A stretch of 9,863 nt of DNA from an uncultured Lachnobacterium sp. (GTDB lineage Bacteria; Bacillota; Clostridia; Lachnospirales; Lachnospiraceae): NCBI GenBank assembly GCA_945971355.1, contig CAMFPD010000070.1, forward strand, positions 1-9,863, in the 5' to 3' direction. Positions 1 to 6,729 of this stretch are shown in pieces (position 1 is the stretch's first letter; every line of letters begins with the position of its first letter). The translations under genes were made by a program, and so were the position numbers. The notes beneath the pieces are model-generated. The model saw only the letters and a program-made list of their open reading frames with translations, was not told the DNA's origin and ran no database searches.

Positions 1-35
1 TTATTTTTTGTTATGCAATACCACGAGGGCAGCCC
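1..35 (-). ncRNA. Structured 3'-UTR element, copy C (5' part only, cut by window edge)
   Basis: On the minus strand this reads GGGCTGCCCTC, a short variable stretch, then CAAAAAATAA. This matches the 5' end of copy B (minus strand, 7298 down to 7262), including the identical plus-strand ten-mer TTATTTTTTG at 1-10 and 7262-7271. Only the 5' strand of the closing stem (27-35) and the start of the second stem are inside the window, so the fold cannot be tested here. It starts 42 nt after the stop codon of the chemoreceptor gene and has the same orientation, as the two complete copies do relative to their own upstream genes. The plus-strand palindrome GAGGGCAGCCCTC (25-37) also overlaps the closing-stem sequence. 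Confidence 0.7.
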
Positions 36-77
36 TCACAAGAACCACCCTCAAGATTGAAATCAATTAAATAGAAA

Positions 78-1643
78 TTATTGCTTAATGAAATATTGCT
101 TTACATCTGAGAGGGTATCCTCAACATCCTTTAAGCTATCAATCTTATCTCCAAGCTCAAGGATTTTCTGGTCAATCTGTGTGACAGAGCTTTGCATCTC
201 TTCACTGATTGCTGCATTTTCTTCTGATGAAGCAGCAAGAGACTGGATTACATCCACAATCTGGTTTTTAACAGTGGTAGTTAACTCTACCTGTGTGTTA
301 ATTTCATCCAGATTATTGTTAACACTATCTATGCTTTCAGTAAGCTCATCAAATAACTTCATTGTGCTTTCAAGCTTTTCAACGTTTTCATTGTTGAATT
401 CAACTAAATCATTAACCATTCCAATGGCTTCATTTGCTTTCTGGATAGCATGGTTAATAGCTGCGTTAATAACCTGAGATGACTCTGTAGTTTTTTCTGA
501 AAGATTCTTGATTGAGTCAGCTACAACTGCAAAGCCTTTTCCCAAATCTCCTGCATGAGCTGCTTCTACCTGTGCATTTAATGCAAGGATTGTAATCTGG
601 AAAGCGATGCTGTCAATGTCGGTTATTGCTTTTGCAATATTCTCTACTTCATATTTATTTGCTTCGATTCCGTGTCGTACTTCTTCAATCTTGGAAGTAT
701 TTGTTTTGGTGCCTTCCTTGAAATCGGAAATTGCGTCCTGAGTCTTGGTCAGATTGTTCTTCATAAGAGCAGAGTGCTCTATTCCGATATTAATATTGTC
801 GATAATTACATCAACAGATGAACCAAATTCCTCAACACCAGCCATAGCTTCCTGTGTACATGCTGCCTGGTCGGTTGTTGCTTTTGAAACCTCCTCGGTA
901 GCTGCGAGAATCTGATTTGAAAACATTGAAACATTGTGGGACATATCCGATACATTCTGTCCAGTTGTATTCAGACTGTCCATACATCCTACAAGCTTTG
1001 AGTTGGCATTTGTGAGCTTTTTGGTTACAAGACGTATATTGATGAAAACAGCAACAAGAACACTAGCTACAATAATAAGCATAAGCTTGATAAATGTGTA
1101 CATCAGTTCAGAGTTTGCTGCAGTTTGCATAACACCACAGAAACTCATACCAACAATCTCTTCGCCGTTATAGATACCTACATAGCAAACGGTGTATCGG
1201 TTTCCACTGATATTTACATTGTTGGCGGTGTATAATCCGTTTTCTTTTACAATATTATATATTTCTTCATCGCAGGTTGTTCCAATAATGGAATTTCCAT
1301 TTTCATCTGTCATATCCGATACAACGCGTGTATTGCCCCAGAATAATGTGTGATGAATATCAGAATCAAATTTTTGAATTGACTGGAAACCAGCATCATC
1401 CACTACCATGTCACCGTAGTATAATGTCTGTGTGGTTTCATCATAAGACCATTTCCCACTTCTGTTTTGCGTACCCTCTATCTGTGCGATTACATGAGTT
1501 GTGGCAGTTTTTGCTATAGTTTCATAGTCCCTAAAAATCGTGTTTTTAAGCGAAAACATAGAAAAACACATCAGTATAAATGTGGCTACAAAAATCATTG
1601 TAGTGGAAATGGTGAGAACGTATTTTTTAACATCCATTTTCAT
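78..1643 (-). CDS. Methyl-accepting chemotaxis protein with single extracellular Cache-like domain
   Basis: A 521-residue transmembrane chemoreceptor that should pass ligand binding outside the cell to CheA/CheW inside. Residues 9-31 form the first membrane segment, 35-180 an extracellular region resembling a single Cache domain, and 184-206 the second membrane segment. A long coiled-coil signalling domain runs to the C-terminus. The hairpin tip lies at about 346-390 (IAFQITILALNAQVEAAHAGD, then GKGFAVVAD). It is clearly the MCP tip but differs from the usual QTNLLALNAAIEAARAGE, with His363 where Arg is typical and Asp366 where Glu is typical. I see no clear HAMP domain: only about 35-40 residues separate the second membrane segment from coiled coil. 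The start is supported by GGAGGG six bases before ATG. It is a single gene with its own 114-nt upstream gap and is followed by element copy C, with no U-tract terminator seen. The ligand is unknown. Confidence 0.95.
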   Translation of the reverse strand: MKMDVKKYVLTISTTMIFVATFILMCFSMFSLKNTIFRDYETIAKTATTHVIAQIEGTQNRSGKWSYDETTQTLYYGDMVVDDAGFQSIQKFDSDIHHTLFWGNTRVVSDMTDENGNSIIGTTCDEEIYNIVKENGLYTANNVNISGNRYTVCYVGIYNGEEIVGMSFCGVMQTAANSELMYTFIKLMLIIVASVLVAVFINIRLVTKKLTNANSKLVGCMDSLNTTGQNVSDMSHNVSMFSNQILAATEEVSKATTDQAACTQEAMAGVEEFGSSVDVIIDNINIGIEHSALMKNNLTKTQDAISDFKEGTKTNTSKIEEVRHGIEANKYEVENIAKAITDIDSIAFQITILALNAQVEAAHAGDLGKGFAVVADSIKNLSEKTTESSQVINAAINHAIQKANEAIGMVNDLVEFNNENVEKLESTMKLFDELTESIDSVNNNLDEINTQVELTTTVKNQIVDVIQSLAASSEENAAISEEMQSSVTQIDQKILELGDKIDSLKDVEDTLSDVKQYFIKQ

Positions 1644-1757
1644 AAGTACCCTCCATAAATTATTATTCCCATGTAATTGTGTGCAATGTTAGTATATACA
1701 TCCTAATTATAAAACTCTTTAGCGTGCTACACAACTGTAATTTGTGGTTTTTTTGTA

Positions 1758-2324
1758 TTACATAAACCATATATTGCGGTTGGTGGATGAAATTGAAATT
1801 ACACCAGCGTCAAGAAGTTCCATAATATCTTCTTTTTCTGAGACAAGTCCACCTGCGATGACTGGAGTGGAGGATAGCTTACAGATACGCTTGACCACTT
1901 TAGGCATCAGTGCAGGGAGAATTTCGATTAAATCTGGGTGGGAAGACTTAATCTGCCTTTCTATATTCTCGTATGCCATGGAATCGATGACAAACAGACG
2001 AAGAATAGTGTATAAGCCTAATTCCTTGGCTCTGTTTATTAAGGCTGGCTTGGTTGTTATTATGCCATCCGCCTCTGTATATTTTTTGATGAAATCCACG
2101 GCGATTTCTTTAGAGTTCAGTCCGTTTATTAAATCAATATGTACCATAGCAATTTTTCCACTGGATTTTACTTCTGAGACAATATCTGAGATATTACACA
2201 AATCTCCATATAATATGAAGATTACCTTGCTGTCACTTTCTTTACATTTTTTCAGCCCTTCATCATCCTTTATAGCGGCTATTATTGGGGAGTCTTCTAA
2301 AGCCTCCAAGAATTCTTTTTTCAA
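1758..2324 (-). CDS. glpP: GlpP, glycerol-3-phosphate-responsive antiterminator
   Basis: GlpP family members are small TIM-barrel RNA-binding proteins. In Bacillus subtilis GlpP with glycerol-3-phosphate allows read-through of leader terminators of glp genes. Here the protein is about 188 residues (the family is about 190) and has the family landmarks: FLEALEDSPIIAAIKD at the N-terminus, VIFILYGDL, MVHIDLINGL, DGIITTKPALI, DLIEILPALMPKV and TPVIAGGLVSEKEDI. The frame is open back to GTG at 2333, but that GTG is inside the only Shine-Dalgarno sequence (GAGGTG, 2331-2336). I therefore prefer TTG at 2324, six bases after it. The gene lies downstream of the three oxidoreductase-operon genes, behind a terminator and its own predicted promoter. 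Its probable target is the leader terminator at 5606-5656, which would make a positive feedback loop. Family call is firm; the target is inferred. Confidence 0.93.
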   Translation of the reverse strand: MKKEFLEALEDSPIIAAIKDDEGLKKCKESDSKVIFILYGDLCNISDIVSEVKSSGKIAMVHIDLINGLNSKEIAVDFIKKYTEADGIITTKPALINRAKELGLYTILRLFVIDSMAYENIERQIKSSHPDLIEILPALMPKVVKRICKLSSTPVIAGGLVSEKEDIMELLDAGVISISSTNRNIWFM

Positions 2325-2330
2325 ATTGTT

Positions 2331-2336
2331 CACCTC
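2331..2336 (-). promoter_or_regulatory. Shine-Dalgarno of glpP, fixing a TTG start
   Basis: GAGGTG on the minus strand lies six bases before TTG (2324-2322). The upstream in-frame GTG at 2333-2331 is the 3' half of this same motif and has no ribosome site of its own, so it is unlikely to be the start. Confidence 0.65.
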
Positions 2337-2397
2337 ATATAATTACATTTGTGCGGAATGACAGGCAGAAAAATCTATTTTGCCATAAAAATCCGCG

Positions 2398-2447
2398 AAA
2401 AAATACCTCGCAGGCATTATCTGATTTGATAATAGCATACGAGGTAT
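2398..2447 (-). terminator. Intrinsic terminator between the DUF1667 gene and glpP
   Basis: Minus-strand RNA has an 8-bp outer stem ATACCTCG/CGAGGTAT (2440-2447 with 2403-2410), an imperfect middle that includes two GC pairs, and a 6-bp inner stem ATTATC/GATAAT closing a six-base loop (2422-2427). A run of six U follows (2403-2398). It begins 13 nt after the DUF1667 stop codon and should end most transcripts of the oxidoreductase operon before glpP. Confidence 0.85.
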
Positions 2448-2457
2448 ATTGCGTCAA
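2429..2457 (-). promoter_or_regulatory. Predicted sigma-A promoter of glpP, embedded in the terminator hairpin
   Basis: On the minus strand TTGACG (2457-2452), 17 bases, then TATTAT (2434-2429) preceded by TGC, an extended -10. Transcription would start near 2422, in the hairpin loop. This transcript lacks the 5' arm of the terminator and so cannot form it, leaving a leader of about 90-100 nt before glpP. Confidence 0.65.
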
Positions 2458-2460
2458 AAG

Positions 2461-2817
2461 TTATACGTTTTTAGTGGCAATTACATCAACACCAGTTCCG
2501 GCAACATTTGAAAGGACTACGTCTCCAATATGAACTGGCGCTTCAAGTGTGATTGATTTTAGAGCCTCAGTCACTTCAAAGATTTTTCCTTTTGGGATGT
2601 CTTCCTTGGTTTTGCAAGAAACCATAGGAAGGCTTCCTCCATTTACACGGACTGTAGAAGTAACGATTCTAGTAGGATTTGTAACCTCTTTTCTTGCGTA
2701 TGCATCTCCTCGCGGACAAGTGTTTCCTGTCACAGATGTCACCTCATTGTTTTCCATTGTAACTACAAGGCTGCAGCCTAAAGGACAGCCAATACATGTT
2801 AAATCTTTTGTTTCCAT
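2461..2817 (-). CDS. DUF1667 family protein, small four-cysteine subunit of the G3P oxidoreductase operon
   Basis: A 118-residue protein of the DUF1667 family, which is commonly encoded beside GlpA-like and FAD/NAD(P) oxidoreductases in Firmicutes. The N-terminus has Cys8, Cys11, Cys15 and Cys34 in the pattern C-IG-C-PLG-C ... CPRG, which resembles the 4Fe-4S site at the N-terminus of molybdopterin oxidoreductases. An Fe-S centre is plausible but not proven. The frame extends to an ATG at 2835, but AGGAGG (2827-2832) lies inside that extension and is nine bases before ATG 2817, so I take 2817. That leaves four bases after the stop of the upstream oxidoreductase, consistent with tight translational coupling. 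The gene is followed by an intrinsic terminator. Likely role: a small electron-transfer or assembly partner of the two flavoproteins. Its precise biochemical role is unknown to me. Confidence 0.85.
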   Translation of the reverse strand: METKDLTCIGCPLGCSLVVTMENNEVTSVTGNTCPRGDAYARKEVTNPTRIVTSTVRVNGGSLPMVSCKTKEDIPKGKIFEVTEALKSITLEAPVHIGDVVLSNVAGTGVDVIATKNV

Positions 2818-2821
2818 CTCT

Positions 2822-4084
2822 TTATGCCTCCTCAATCCTAATAGTAATCTTGTTTAAATCTGGAAATTCGGCAAGCTTGGATTTATCCAAAATAACCTGC
2901 TCCATCTCACCAGGTGCCATTACTGGACGTTTGCGTTTGTTGATAAGAGTATCGTCATAGTATGTGGCTATATAGCAGTTTTTGTATACAGCACCCACGC
3001 GGAAACGTACTGTAAGCTTATCCTCGATTTCTGTAGGACGTACATATTTTGGCACCGTGTACCTTACACCACCTTCAGGGAAAATCTCTACAGCCTTTGC
3101 TGAGGAGTCTTTACCTTCCTTGATGTATTTTGCAGCATTTTTTCCGGCTACAGCAGCCTCCTGTGAAACGTAGTCTACAAGGTCGTGCACATGAAGCACG
3201 TTGCCACAGGCAAATACTCCATCGACATTTGTTTCAAGACTGTCGTTTACAATTGGACCAGAAGTAATTGGACTTAGCTCAACACCAGCGCTGCGGCTTA
3301 ATTCGTTTTCTGGCAGAAGTCCACATGAGAGGAGAAGAGTGTCACACTCATATCTAATCTCAGAACCTGGTATTGGTTTTCTGTCTGGTCCAACCTCTGC
3401 AATTGTCACTGCCTCCACACGCTCTTTGCCTTCAATATCTATTACGGTGTGGCTGAGCTTAAGTGGAATACCAAAGTCGTCCAGACACTGTACAATGTTT
3501 CTCTTTAATCCACCTGAGTAAGGCATGAGTTCAGCTACAACCTGTACCTTGGCACCTTCAAGTGTCATTCGTCTTGCCATGATGAGACCGATATCACCGG
3601 AGCCAAGAATAACAACCTTTTTACCAGGCATATATCCTTCCATATTTACCAGACGCTGTGCGGTGCCTGCTGAGTAAATTCCTGCTGGGCGATATCCAGG
3701 AATATTAAGAGCTCCACGGCTTCTCTCACGGCATCCCATTGCAAGGATTATTGCTTTGGCCTGTATCTCAAACATACCATCCTCACGGTTCATTGCTGTA
3801 ACCACCTTGTCGCCAGAAATGTCCATTACCATTGTGTTAAGCTTATACTCGATATTTCTCTCGAACACCTGCTTGGCAAAACGTGAGGCATATTCAGGTC
3901 CGGTTAATTCTTCCTTAAATGTGTGTAGACCAAATCCGTTGTGAATACACTGGTTCAAAATTCCACCAAGCTCTTTGTCACGCTCAATAATTAAAATACT
4001 TTCAATTCCATTGTCTCTTGCTGAGACAGCAGCGGCAAGACCAGCAGGACCGCCACCAACAATTACTAAATCATAATTTTTCAT
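2822..4084 (-). CDS. NAD(P)/FAD-dependent pyridine nucleotide-disulphide-type oxidoreductase (second G3P dehydrogenase subunit)
   Basis: A 420-residue soluble flavoprotein with two dinucleotide folds: an FAD-binding GGGPAG at 10-15 and a second, NAD(P)-type GSGDIG at 161-166. A C-terminal FAD-contact segment reads GVFACGNVLHVHDLVDYVSQ. Cys46, in LNQCIHNGFG, is a single conserved-looking cysteine rather than a CxxC redox pair, so it is not a typical thioredoxin reductase. It resembles the oxidoreductase alpha-subunit family that includes HcnB-like and sarcosine-oxidase-alpha-like proteins. The start is fixed by AGGAGG six bases before ATG. It sits ten bases after the GlpA-like gene and overlaps the ribosome site of the DUF1667 gene, so the three are one operon. 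A reasonable role is to pass electrons from the GlpA-like partner to NAD(P)+ or another carrier. The partner role comes from context. Confidence 0.88.
   Translation of the reverse strand: MKNYDLVIVGGGPAGLAAAVSARDNGIESILIIERDKELGGILNQCIHNGFGLHTFKEELTGPEYASRFAKQVFERNIEYKLNTMVMDISGDKVVTAMNREDGMFEIQAKAIILAMGCRERSRGALNIPGYRPAGIYSAGTAQRLVNMEGYMPGKKVVILGSGDIGLIMARRMTLEGAKVQVVAELMPYSGGLKRNIVQCLDDFGIPLKLSHTVIDIEGKERVEAVTIAEVGPDRKPIPGSEIRYECDTLLLSCGLLPENELSRSAGVELSPITSGPIVNDSLETNVDGVFACGNVLHVHDLVDYVSQEAAVAGKNAAKYIKEGKDSSAKAVEIFPEGGVRYTVPKYVRPTEIEDKLTVRFRVGAVYKNCYIATYYDDTLINKRKRPVMAPGEMEQVILDKSKLAEFPDLNKITIRIEEA
2827..2832 (-). promoter_or_regulatory. Shine-Dalgarno of the DUF1667 gene inside the upstream coding sequence
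   Basis: AGGAGG on the minus strand overlaps the last codons (Glu-Glu-Ala-stop) of the oxidoreductase gene and lies nine bases before ATG 2817. It decides for the 118-residue form against the longer 124-residue reading. Confidence 0.75.
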
Positions 4085-4094
4085 AAGGTACCTC

Positions 4095-5573
4095 CTAGAT
4101 CTCTTTGTTAAGTCCTACAACAAATGCAGACTTTCCACCATTTTTTGTGATATCGTACATACTCATCGGAACTTCTCTTTCCAGAATTTCCATCGTCCTT
4201 GGAGAACAGAAGCCTGCCTGACAACGTCCCATTCCAGCTCGGGTTCTACGTTTTACACCATCCAGAGAGCGGGCTCCAAGAGGACGATGGATGGCATCAA
4301 GGATTTCACCTTCAGTAATCATTTCGCAACGGCAAATGATATTACCGTAAGCCGGCTGTTCTTTGATAAGTTGGTTTCTTTCTTCCATAGTTAATGTGTT
4401 AGGATTTAGAATACCTTTTCTTGTTCCGATAAAATTAGGATTTTTATCAAGGTTTAATTTGGCTGCAACCATCTCAGCAACCATTACACCAATTGCCGGG
4501 GCAGAAGAAAGTCCAGGGGATTCGATTCCTGCAGCATTGAAAAATCCTTCTGCGTCAGAAGCTTCTCTGATAATAAAGTCGTCCTTTGCTTCGTGGGCAC
4601 GAAGTCCGGCAAAGGATGTGATAACCTGACGAAGTGGCACATTCTTTACAGAGATGGAACATGTTGCAGATAGTGAATCAAGTCCGTCAGCGGTGGTGTT
4701 TACTGCTTCTTTATTATCAACATCAATAGCGGTTGGTCCTACAAGCAGGTTTCCGTGAACTGTAGGTGTGACAAGAACACCTTTTCCCATTTTGCTAGGA
4801 AGCTGGAAAATTGTGTGACTTACATGATTGCCGGCTGTTTTATCCAAAAGCATGTATTCACCTTTGCGGGCAACTATATTTATTTTTTCGTTGCTCACCA
4901 TATTGTTAAATACATCTGCGTATACCCCGGCGGCATTGACAATGGTTTTGGTTTCAATTGTGGAGAGGTCACCAGACTTTCCTTTTAAAGCATCGGCTCC
5001 CACTGGATTTTTTGAAACAGTGATTGTGTATCCATAAGGAGCTTTCTCTATGCTTTTAACCTCTGTATTTAAGAAAAATTCAACTCCGTTTGTATATGCA
5101 TTCTCTGCAAATGCCATTGTCATATGGAATGGGCAGACAATTCCACCGGTAGGAGCAAGGAGCGCACATGTTACATCCTCTGCCAAATTTGGTTCCATTT
5201 TTATAAGTTCATCTCTTTGAAGAATTTTAAGGTCTGGGACACCATTGGCTTTGCCTTTCTCTAAAAGCTTTTCAAGACCTGATGGATCCTGGTCTTTTGT
5301 GCAGACAACAAGTGAGCCGTTACGCTTAAATGGTATATCAAGCTCCTTTGAAAGCTCATCCATCATCGCGTTTCCTTTTACATTCAGTTTTGCCTTAAGG
5401 GTACCTGGCGTTGCGTCAAAGCCGGCGTGAATAATGGCGCTGTTGGCCTTGGATGTACCACAGCATACATCTTCGTCTCTCTCGATTACGCATGCATTAA
5501 CTTGATATTTTGCTAATTCTCTTGCAATGGCGCTGCCAACTACACCAGCGCCTATAATTGCTACATCATACAT
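4095..5573 (-). CDS. GlpA-like FAD-dependent glycerol-3-phosphate dehydrogenase with C-terminal BFD [2Fe-2S] domain
   Basis: A 492-residue flavoprotein that probably oxidises glycerol-3-phosphate to dihydroxyacetone phosphate. The N-terminus has the FAD-binding GAGVVG (8-13) followed by an Ile-Glu-Arg strand end, and the DAO fold runs to about residue 370, with SAPAIGVMVAEM near its end. The C-terminal region has Cys414, Cys416, Cys451 and Cys456 (CRC ... CQAGFC), a bacterioferritin-associated-ferredoxin-like [2Fe-2S] motif also found in Escherichia coli GlpA. GlpA of E. coli is about 50 residues longer. AAGGGAG precedes ATG by seven bases. It is the first gene of the operon, after a consensus promoter and a leader terminator. 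The GlpP gene in the same block supports a glycerol-3-phosphate substrate. Related family members act on other 2-hydroxy acids (L-2-hydroxyglutarate oxidase-like), so the substrate is inferred. Confidence 0.88.
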   Translation of the reverse strand: MYDVAIIGAGVVGSAIARELAKYQVNACVIERDEDVCCGTSKANSAIIHAGFDATPGTLKAKLNVKGNAMMDELSKELDIPFKRNGSLVVCTKDQDPSGLEKLLEKGKANGVPDLKILQRDELIKMEPNLAEDVTCALLAPTGGIVCPFHMTMAFAENAYTNGVEFFLNTEVKSIEKAPYGYTITVSKNPVGADALKGKSGDLSTIETKTIVNAAGVYADVFNNMVSNEKINIVARKGEYMLLDKTAGNHVSHTIFQLPSKMGKGVLVTPTVHGNLLVGPTAIDVDNKEAVNTTADGLDSLSATCSISVKNVPLRQVITSFAGLRAHEAKDDFIIREASDAEGFFNAAGIESPGLSSAPAIGVMVAEMVAAKLNLDKNPNFIGTRKGILNPNTLTMEERNQLIKEQPAYGNIICRCEMITEGEILDAIHRPLGARSLDGVKRRTRAGMGRCQAGFCSPRTMEILEREVPMSMYDITKNGGKSAFVVGLNKEI

Positions 5574-5605
5574 AGTTTATCTCCCTTTCTTTTAAATCAA
5601 GACAC

Positions 5606-5656
5606 AAAAAAAGCAAAGGAAACAAGACGAATCTAATTCGCCTATTTACCTTTGCT
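5606..5656 (-). terminator. Leader terminator of the GlpA-like operon, probable GlpP antitermination target
   Basis: Minus-strand RNA: AGCAAAGG (5656-5649) pairs with CCTTTGCT (5619-5612). In the same register AGGCGAAT (5643-5636) pairs with ATTCGTCT (5632-5625) around a three-base loop, giving a hairpin of about 20 bp with an imperfect middle. A run of seven U (5612-5606) follows at once. It lies between the promoter and the first gene, 33 bases before the start codon, so it must be read through for expression. GlpP is known to act at such leader terminators; that it does so here is inferred from glpP being linked. Confidence 0.88.
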
Positions 5657-5696
5657 CATGTCTCTTGGTAATTATGTTAAGTTTTGCTTTGACTTT

Positions 5697-5725
5697 ATCA
5701 TAACACTAAAAAAATATATGTGCAA
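5697..5725 (-). promoter_or_regulatory. Sigma-A promoter of the GlpA-like operon
   Basis: On the minus strand TTGCAC (5725-5720), a 17-base spacer, and TATGAT (5702-5697) preceded by TGT, giving an extended -10. The predicted start near 5690 gives a leader of about 117 nt that contains the terminator at 5606-5656. Confidence 0.75.
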
Positions 5726-5740
5726 TAAGAATTTTTATAT

Positions 5741-5746
5741 TATAAT
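5741..5746 (+). promoter_or_regulatory. Possible -10 box of the aldose epimerase gene
   Basis: A perfect TATAAT in a very AT-rich stretch, about 78 bases before the ATG. I see no good -35 hexamer at 16-18 bases upstream, so this is only a candidate. Confidence 0.35.
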
Positions 5747-5778
5747 AAATTAAATTTTAATATTTAATAATTGAAAAT

Positions 5779-5795
5779 TTACATCTTAGGTGTAA
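5779..5795 (+). promoter_or_regulatory. Small dyad just upstream of the epimerase ribosome site (possible operator or hairpin)
   Basis: TTACATC-TTA-GGTGTAA forms seven pairs (one G-U as RNA) around three bases. As DNA it is the dyad TTACA-N7-TGTAA. It lies 12 bases before the ribosome binding site and downstream of the candidate -10 box, so it could be a repressor site or a small leader hairpin. No regulator is identified. Confidence 0.3.
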
Positions 5796-5807
5796 TTAAA
5801 AAATGAA

Positions 5808-5814
5808 AGAGAGG
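5808..5814 (+). promoter_or_regulatory. Shine-Dalgarno of the aldose epimerase gene, deciding the start
   Basis: AGAGAGG lies nine bases before ATG 5824. The in-frame ATG at 5803 is five bases ahead of this motif and has no ribosome site of its own, so 5824 is preferred. Confidence 0.75.
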
Positions 5815-5823
5815 AATTGTAGT

Positions 5824-6696
5824 ATGGGAATAGTGACATTACAGAATAATGAAATAAAAATCGAGGTAAATACCCACGGTGCAGAGTTGGTAAGCCTTAA
5901 AAGAGTGGGAGATGCAAAAGAAAATATGTGGTGTGGAGATTCAAAATACTGGGGAAGGGTATCGCCTGTTCTGTTCCCTTTTGTAGGAAAGCTTGAGGAA
6001 CAGACCTATAGATATAAAGGAAAAGAATTTACTCAGATTCCGCAACATGGATTTGCAAGAGACAGCGAGTTTGAACTGACAGAACAGAATGAGGATACAA
6101 TATGGTTTAGGCTCATTAAGAATGAAACCTGGGCTGAAAAATATCCGTTTGATTTTACTTTTAGAATTGGATACAAAGTTGAGGGAAGCAGCGTACATGT
6201 AATGTGGAATGTAACAAATGATGGAGAGGACAAACTTCATTTCTCTATTGGGGCTCACCCGGCATTTGCCTGTGAAGGAGGATTAGAAGGATATTCTTTG
6301 GATCTCCATACAAATATGACCAAAATAGAGTGTGGAATTATAACTGATAAGGGGGTTCTTGGAAATGACACAAAGAATGTAGAATTGGTAGACGGTGTAT
6401 TAAGGCTTTCAAATGAGCTGTTTGATTTGGATGCACTGATTATGGATGGCGCTGGAATAAATACAGTAACATTGATTGACAAAGAAGATGTACCTGTTTT
6501 GCAACTTAGATTTGACACGCCACAGCTTGGAATTTGGTCACCAGCAAAGGCTAAAGCACCGTTTGTATGTATAGAACCTTGGTATGGAAGATGTGACAGG
6601 GAAGGATTTAAAGGAGATTTATCTGAGAGAGAATTCGGCAACAGTATTGAAAGAGGACACTCCTTCAACAAGGAATATGTGATTGAATTGTTGTAG
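5824..6696 (+). CDS. Aldose 1-epimerase family protein (LacX-like)
   Basis: A 290-residue cytoplasmic protein of the galactose-mutarotase-like fold, LacX branch, expected to interconvert the alpha and beta anomers of an aldose or a sugar phosphate. Conserved sites are His75 in QHGFAR, His145 in IGAHPAF and Glu251 in CIEPWYGR; in aldose epimerases two histidines and a glutamate act as acid and base. FPFVGKL (51-57) is also typical of the LacX group. Length fits the family. The start is set at 5824 rather than 5803 by the ribosome site at 5808-5814. It is a monocistronic gene, divergent from the GlpA-like operon, and is followed 33 bases after its stop by element copy A rather than by a simple terminator. 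The sugar substrate cannot be read from the sequence, and no sugar genes flank it. Confidence 0.9.
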   Translation: MGIVTLQNNEIKIEVNTHGAELVSLKRVGDAKENMWCGDSKYWGRVSPVLFPFVGKLEEQTYRYKGKEFTQIPQHGFARDSEFELTEQNEDTIWFRLIKNETWAEKYPFDFTFRIGYKVEGSSVHVMWNVTNDGEDKLHFSIGAHPAFACEGGLEGYSLDLHTNMTKIECGIITDKGVLGNDTKNVELVDGVLRLSNELFDLDALIMDGAGINTVTLIDKEDVPVLQLRFDTPQLGIWSPAKAKAPFVCIEPWYGRCDREGFKGDLSEREFGNSIERGHSFNKEYVIELL

Positions 6697-6729
6697 AAAA
6701 AGCCATCAAGTTTGTACCCGGTTCATATG

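Noticed and set aside
1690..1725. Sigma-28 (flagellar/chemotaxis) promoter for the chemoreceptor
   Set aside because: On the minus strand TAAA followed at 16 bases by ATGTATAT matches the B. subtilis GCCGATAT box in only half its positions; a TATACT -10 is present but lacks a -35. Neither is good enough to annotate.
1730..1754. Plus-strand hairpin CACAA/TTGTG followed by a T-run
   Set aside because: The stem is only 5 bp and AT-rich, and no plus-strand gene lies upstream to need it. It has no U-tract on the minus strand, where glpP ends.
1744..2361. Long plus-strand ORF (205 codons) opposite glpP
   Set aside because: It lies wholly over the well-matched glpP gene on the other strand, has no ribosome binding site, and its translation is Ser/Ile-rich without family features, as expected for an antisense frame.
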